Assembly: GCA_034508935.3 (NCBI GenBank)
Contig: CM067445.1
Location: 19,375,583-19,439,582, forward strand
Reading direction: 5' to 3'
DNA from: Berghia stephanieae
Taxonomy: Eukaryota > Mollusca > Gastropoda > Nudibranchia > Aeolidiidae
DNA length: 64,000 nt
Shown here: one piece after another, positions 45,575-64,000 of the stretch
Position numbering within the stretch: position 1 is the stretch's first letter
Layout: each line of letters begins with the position of its first letter
Notes under the pieces: model-generated
The model's input: only the letters and a program-made list of their open reading frames with translations
Told to the model about the DNA's origin: nothing
Databases searched by the model: none
Made by a program: the position numbers and the translations under genes

Positions 45575-45812
45575 TGGTGCATAGATGTGGCCTTGGAAAA
45601 AGGCTATATAATCACCTGTTCTCACCTTACTCAAGTGTAGTATGGGTACCTTGTCGTTAACAGCATTGTTTCTGTCGGGGATTTATGTAATATCGCATAA
45701 AAGGCGTCTTGTCTCGTCCTTCATGTTAAGTGTTGCTGTTTGGCTAGGGATCCATTGTAAATTTCTTTGAATTTGAGAACGTTTACTGGATATTGCCATA
45801 TTACTTAAAAGC
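45575..45812 (+). mobile_element. tRNA-SINE, diverged copy without a good head
   Basis: It shares CCTTGGAAAAAGGCTATATA, GTCTTGTCTCGTCCTTCATG and GGCTAGGGATCCATTGTAAA with other copies of the first SINE family. Confidence 0.65.
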
Positions 45813-45844
45813 TCAAGTTTTAAAAGAAATTGATCAACGCCATC

Positions 45845-46065
45845 CAGCTTCACCACAGTATGCATAACTATATATACAAGTATAACTATACATTTGACTG
45901 TTTCCCGCCCAGCTAGGACTCTGGCCAAGACCAGGACAAAACCAGTAATCTCATTCCAAGACAAAGACAGAACGCATGTTGGAAAACAGATATAAGCGGA
46001 TAGAAGGCACAGTATGTACCCCCCCCCCCCCCCCTTGCCCACTATGGGAGTTCAGGAACCCTACC
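45845..46065 (-). mobile_element. 530-bp retroposon family, partial copy a
   Basis: It ends on the plus strand with the family signature GCCCACTATGGGAG and an ACCCAG border, broken by a C run. Only the half that corresponds to the element 5' end (minus strand) is present. Confidence 0.7.
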
Positions 46066-46089
46066 CAGACAATCTAGATGTGCAATTAA

Positions 46090-46506
46090 AAGGAAGTGAG
46101 GAAAAAGTAAGATAAAGGGGAATGGTACAAATAGGAAACATATGTAGAATCCAAGAGCATAGCTATCAGTGTACTTAGTTTGAGATTACCTAAATATTTC
46201 ACCCAGACACCAGCACAAGATCCCACTAAAATGAATACACTCAAAAACAAATCATGTGTTAAAATTAAAAAAAATACCTGTACGTAACAGAGAGATGATT
46301 TAAAAGGAAAGAAATATATCCCAAAATTATAACTTTACATTCAACTGTTTCCCTCCCAACCAAGGACTCCGGCCAGGGTCATGACAAAACTTAGTAATCT
46401 CATTCCAAGACAAAAACAAAAAGCAATTGGAAAACGGATACAAGGGAATAGAAGACCCAGAAAATACCTCCCTGCCCACTATGGGAGGTTGGGAACCTCA
46501 CCCAGT
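46090..46506 (-). mobile_element. 530-bp retroposon family, copy b
   Basis: It carries the internal segments AAAGGGGAATGGTACAAATA and TTGCCCTTTC-free body seen in other copies, and ends with CTCCCTGCCCACTATGGGAG. It adjoins copy a directly. One end is missing. Confidence 0.7.
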
Positions 46507-46779
46507 TACTTTTTCTCTCAGGATGCCAAAAAAGAGTGGCGTGATAAGTGTATTCCATGTGAATAGACTCGAAAACAAAACACGGAACGATATCTAACTT
46601 TATTGATGTAAAAAACTACAACAACAATAGCAATGACATTTCGTTAGAAAATCAATCACACAAAATAGCAACATGAAATAATTGATCAAATGGCAAACTG
46701 TTAAAACACGGAAATAATTTGTAACCATTCTGATCAAAACGGTATTATGTCGGGGTTAACCTGATGCTTAAAAATTAAT

Positions 46780-46995
46780 ATTGAGGTTAACATTAGTGCC
46801 AGTAAAAAGGAATATAAAAGAAAAAAGTTGTAGATCTGAACTTAAAAGTACCGAAAAAAGCAAGACAAAAGGGAATGGTACAAAGAAGTCCCAGGTTTGA
46901 GAGTTTTTTTTCAAGATGAGGGTCCTTCAAATCGATCGATATTTGAAGGACGAGTCTGCTGGCCAAATTTTAAAATACATATTTTTTTCCAAGGT
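46780..46995. repeat. 530-bp family fragment joined to interspersed repeat copy 2
   Basis: 46780-46884 resembles the left part of the 530-bp family (TTAGTGCCAGTAAAAAGGAA). 46885-46990 matches the repeat at 36185-36330 (TCCCAGGTTTGAGAGTTT). One probably inserted in the other. Confidence 0.5.
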
Positions 46996-47337
46996 ACGAC
47001 ATTAACGGGTTAAAGATATTGGGTTTTGTTTCTTAAACTCCAAAAGACATGACATTCCTAATTCAAATAATTTCAACTGTAAACTCAATTTTCTTCATCT
47101 AGTTCACCCCGACATAATCCAAGATTGACGCGGTGGGTCACATTTGAAAAAGGAAAAAAGATCATATCCCAGCTATTCCAGCTTACTGGATTTTTTTCCT
47201 TCAAAAGGATCAAAATCAGATAGAGGGAAAAATAATTCTCATTCTAGGAGAGATTTATTATGTTTGTGTTTGAACTTTCTAAAGCACTTGGGTCACATTT
47301 AGGTTATAATATCAGCGCCGGTAAAATGGAAGAATGC

Positions 47338-47860
47338 TTGTTTGTATTTGAGGGTTTTACGGCGCTTGCAACACGTTTAGGTCATATCAGCGCCAGTAAA
47401 AGGAGGATGATGGGATGGTAAAAAGCTCTAAATTACAACTAAAGCAACCAAGAATAAGTAAAGTAAGACAAAGGGGAATTAGTACAGATAGGGAACAGAT
47501 GTAAATTCAAAAAGCACACTATCAGTATACTTAGTTTGAGATCACCTAACCATCTCATCCAGACACCAGCCAAGGATCCCACTAAGTGGATCACACTCAA
47601 ATGTTTACAAGATATGTTCAAAAAATAAAATATAACTATCAGTACACGACAGAGAGACGATTTAGAAAAAAAATATTTCTAAAACTACACATTTGACTGT
47701 TTTCCACCCAGCCAAGGACCAAAGCAAGATCCATGACAAAACCAAGTAATCTAATTCCAAGAGAACGACAGAAATCAACCTGGAGGAAAACAAACAAGGT
47801 AAGGGGATAGAATCAGGTGACCTCCTTGCCTAGTATGGAAGGTCAAAAGACCCCACAAAG
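47338..47860 (-). mobile_element. 530-bp retroposon family, copy c
   Basis: Nearly full length, from GAGGGTTTTACGGCGCTTGC to a degraded version of the ACTATGGGAGG border. It is more diverged than copies d, g and h. No clear flanking duplication. Confidence 0.75.
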
Positions 47861-47913
47861 ACATGTGAGGAGGCAAACAATGCATTAATAATAGACAGCA
47901 ATCGATAAGTTGT

Positions 47914-48447
47914 TTGTTTTATGTTTTTAAGGGTTTTACGGCACTTGCAATACATTTAGGTCATATCAGCGCCAGTAAAAAGGAAGAAAATAAGATAGTA
48001 AAAAATATAGAAATACAATTAAAGTGGCCAAGAAAAGAGAAGACAAAAGGGGAATTGGTTCAAATAGGAAACAGATGTAGATTCCAAGAGCACACTATCA
48101 AAGCACTTAGTTTGAGATTACCTAAAAGTCTCATCCAGACAAAAGCACAGGTCCTCACTAAGAGGAATACACTCAAATGTTTTACAAATCGTATATACTA
48201 TAAAGAAAACATAATACAATGCATAACAGAGAGATGATTTACAAGGAAAAAAATATCATCTCCCAAAACAATAACTATGCATTTGACTGTTTCCCTCCCA
48301 GTCAAGGTATCCGGCCAGGGCCAGGACAAAACCAAGTAATCTCATTCCAAGACAAAGACAGACAGCTAGTTGGAAAACAGATATAGGGGGATAGAAGACA
48401 CAGTATGTACCTCCCTGTCCACTATGGGAGGCAGGAACCCCACCCAG
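47914..48447 (-). mobile_element. 530-bp retroposon family, copy d with 14-bp TSD
   Basis: The element is bounded by AATCGATAAGTTGT at 47900-47913 and 48448-48461. On its sense (minus) strand it starts CTGGGTGGGGTTCCTGCCTC and ends in an A-rich tail, the layout of a LINE-mobilised non-autonomous retroposon. No pol III boxes of tRNA type were found at its 5' end, so its origin is open. Confidence 0.88.
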
Positions 48448-48461
48448 AATCGATAAGTTGT

Positions 48462-49137
48462 CATAAATATTCAATTTGAATATATTAACTTCTACTGTGA
48501 ATAAAACCCAAAATACAATATCAGCTATTACATCTTTCAAAAACAACTATGAAAAAAAACAAGTCACACTAAACTACTTAAACTGGCGACATTTAAACAA
48601 AATATTTTTAAAAAAATGATAATGCAAACAAAAATCTTCTGCGATCATAGTACTACATAATATAGAATTTGGACATTACAAATATTTGTAAACCTGTGTT
48701 TTACTCTATTTCACGTCTTTAGACCGACACTTGCCACGCCTCTAAATTACACAAAATGGGCGCATAAAGGAAAGAAAAGACATAGAAGAGCGGGGGGGGG
48801 GGGGTATTTTGACTAATGATAAAGATTGAATAGATGTAAGTCTTAGACGTAGAATCCATGGGTTTCAACTGTTAATCAAAGGTCTTCAGATACGGGCATG
48901 CCATCCGCCAAAAGAGCGACAATTCAAAGATTAAACGATATAAAAAGATCTTCAAGAAAAAACATTTTTAAAGGAAAAAAACATCCTTTAGAGCTGACTC
49001 TTTCCTTTTACGAAAAGGTCATGAGCATAATGTCATGGTAAAATGTTCGCAAGGTCAAATGAAAAGCGATAGAAAGAGTGATTCATTTATCGAAGCATAG
49101 ACCCACAGTAAGATATTGTCCTGTCCAAAGGATGATG
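48462..49137. other. Intergenic, nothing recognised
   Basis: Contains a short G run (48793-48804) and otherwise unique AT-rich sequence. Confidence 0.4.
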
Positions 49138-49140
49138 ATA

Positions 49141-49210
<70 letters not shown>

Positions 49211-49211
49211 T
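49138..49211. repeat. (AAT)n microsatellite
   Basis: A pure AAT run. Confidence 0.95.
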
Positions 49212-49613
49212 TGTTTTTGCGCAGTTTATCCCGTTATATTATGGAGGCTCTGGGCGCTTAAAGGACATCCCTGCTTATCCAAAGCAAAGCAATTTGGACT
49301 TATTGCTTTTTAAACTTACTTTTTTATATATTCAGATCGAGACTGTAAACTTATATATTTGAAAGGTTGTAATATAAAGTCTGCGCTAAAAAAAAATTCA
49401 CAAAATTACATTCTATCTATAGATAAAACAATTTTAAAACACAAAAATTAACACAACAGAAAGATTTTAAAAATAATCCATGCAAACTCTATCTCCAGAT
49501 ACTATGTTAGAAACGTCAAACTTACTTTTTAATTTAGTAATTATTCTACGACATGTGTACCATTAGCTCGTCATGACCATATCAGTCACACAAACAAAAC
49601 TATTGTCTATAGA

Positions 49614-50120
49614 GCAGTAAAATTAGGTGCCCCAAACGTAAACAATAACAAGTTGCTAGTGATTTTCGTTAGGGACCGGAATAATTTACGCACAATATAG
49701 GTCTCCCAATTTTGTAGTCTGAGTTGTAGGCAATACACTTTCAGTATTGAAAATATGTTTACATAGAATCTAACAGTTGCAGAAATAATAATATAAGGCT
49801 AAATTATTCTGAAAACCAGGCTCCGAATAATTCTTGTCTTGTTCACACCAGCGCAATAATTTGCCCTGGTCTAAAAATAGATAGACTGTAACTTTTGATA
49901 AATTTTACCTTTTGTTCCATAAAATATCCATATCTAGACGTTATTTGATGCATGATCGAGTATTTAGGAATATGTGTTTCTTTTGCCACCTAACAGCCAA
50001 ATTTTCAAGGTTATTTTTTTCTATAATTTACATTGGAACGTGAGCTGTCAAGACAGGAACATGTGGTTTGCCATGTGCTTCTAGACCTTTGTTTACGTTT
50101 GGGGCACCTAATTTTACTGC
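49614..50120. mobile_element. hAT-like MITE with 32-bp inverted ends and 8-bp palindromic TSD
   Basis: The ends read GCAGTAAAATTAGGTGCCCC and continue to 32 bp, perfectly inverted at the other end. TCTATAGA flanks both sides (49606-49613 and 50121-50128). An 8-bp duplication of this type fits hAT elements. The interior has no transposase. Because the duplication is itself a palindrome, the exact end of the inverted repeat is uncertain by a few bases. Confidence 0.75.
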
Positions 50121-50399
50121 TCTATAGACATGCAGCTCACGAACATATATATCGGGTTTAATCTATTCCTGGGCAGTATTTGCATTGCAGGGCAAATGCC
50201 AGTATTCCGATATCACCACAAAGATGGATGCATTTTTGACAGACCTTCAGGAAAACTCCTAAAGAAGGACGAACAGTGATCCACGCCAACTCGAGTACCA
50301 CAACAAACCCAAGTTAAGCACCTAGTGCATACCAATTAAAACCGTTGAAATGTTGAGTCCGATGATAAGGACATCAATAAATCAATACAATTACTCTTT

Positions 50400-50740
50400 A
50401 GATAGAATAATAATACCAAGAGCAAGTCTTTCGCGTCTCTGGTCTAAAACCATAGGACTCCTACGAAAGGGATACCACTAAATGGTTACAATAGACACAT
50501 CAATAACGACTGAACATGATTAAATACCGGGGAGAGATGTTTTAAGGAAGAAAATATTCTCGCTCATAAAAGATAACCCCATCTTTATTTCTCGACTCGA
50601 ATCAAAGGACTCCAGGCAAGATCCAGGCAGGACTAATGACCTTATTCCGGGACGTGAAAACAAAATGTCATATGGGAAGACATTATAGGGGCACAGAAGG
50701 GATAATGTGATTGTTGACCGATGTATTATCAGTCCCTCCT
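50400..50740 (-). mobile_element. 530-bp retroposon family, highly diverged copy i
   Basis: The order of weakly similar segments (AAAGGACTCCAGGCAAGATC, CCTTATTCCGGGACGTGAAA, AGGGGCACAGAAGGGATAAT) parallels the family, but the border signature is gone. Confidence 0.4.
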
Positions 50741-50925
50741 CCCGTTCTGTAAATATGTATATAGCGTTGTATATATACATAACTCTTATCACGAAAAGCC
50801 ATATTAAATTTTTATTATTTCCAATTTATCCATAAACCCTTAAGCTTGTACAAAATTATGAACTGAGTCTTCCTCCAGAAATGGCATTTCCACATTCTAT
50901 GCTACTTAGTCCTACGTCCATCGAG

Positions 50926-64000
<13,075 letters not shown>

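Noticed and set aside
48256-48546. Minus-strand frame in the 530-bp family as a conserved membrane protein
   Set aside because: Similar peptides recur only because the repeat recurs; frames are broken differently in each copy.

Overview
This window is nuclear DNA from an invertebrate animal, most likely a lophotrochozoan and perhaps a mollusc. The reasons are intron-rich host genes with metazoan domain sets (F-box/Sec7, fasciclin, ABCC), tRNA-headed SINEs with an A/T-rich 3' tail, an extreme load of tri- and tetranucleotide microsatellites, and no bacterial gene organisation. The species cannot be named from the sequence.

Three host genes can be reconstructed exon by exon. (1) FBXO8, plus strand, 19993-27087: seven coding exons whose phases all agree, giving 304 residues with an F-box and a Sec7 domain. 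(2) A secreted protein with two fasciclin (FAS1) domains, minus strand, 43116 down to 31738: seven coding exons, convergent with FBXO8. It carries one apparent single-base frameshift in exon 1 and one unresolved intron-phase clash. (3) The 3' half of an ABCC (MRP-type) ABC transporter, minus strand, 64000 down to 50926: nine exons covering the end of the second membrane domain, a complete second nucleotide-binding domain, and an unusual Gly/Ser-rich C-terminal tail of about 115 residues. A short cysteine-pair module with an in-frame stop (789-1046) is a probable pseudogene.

Most of the rest is mobile or simple-repeat DNA. A young Ty3/gypsy LTR retrotransposon (8877-15328) sits inside an (ATT)n tract and has a leader of about 1.5 kb built from three families of tandem repeats. 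At least three families of LINE-mobilised short elements are present: a tRNA-SINE near 300 bp, a second tRNA-headed family, and an unnamed family of about 530 bp whose copies cluster between 45.8 and 63 kb, all on the minus strand and several with clear target-site duplications. Two hAT-type MITEs with 8-bp duplications lie at 49614-50120 and 53867-54540. A decayed mariner-type transposase lies at 32760-33425. Repeats with hammerhead-ribozyme-like cores, as known from Penelope-like elements, lie at about 15.6, 57.4 and 61.2 kb.

The most unusual structure is in FBXO8 intron 1 (20939-23423). It is a giant inverted repeat in which three head-to-tail units of about 397 bp face three more in the opposite orientation. 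Every unit carries a tRNA-like module with pol III A- and B-box sequences, and the whole block is bracketed by a 14-bp direct repeat. Transcription of FBXO8 would produce a hairpin of about 1.2 kb. A 3-kb GAT/AAT/GAC mosaic microsatellite (39103-42391) fills intron 1 of the FAS1 gene.
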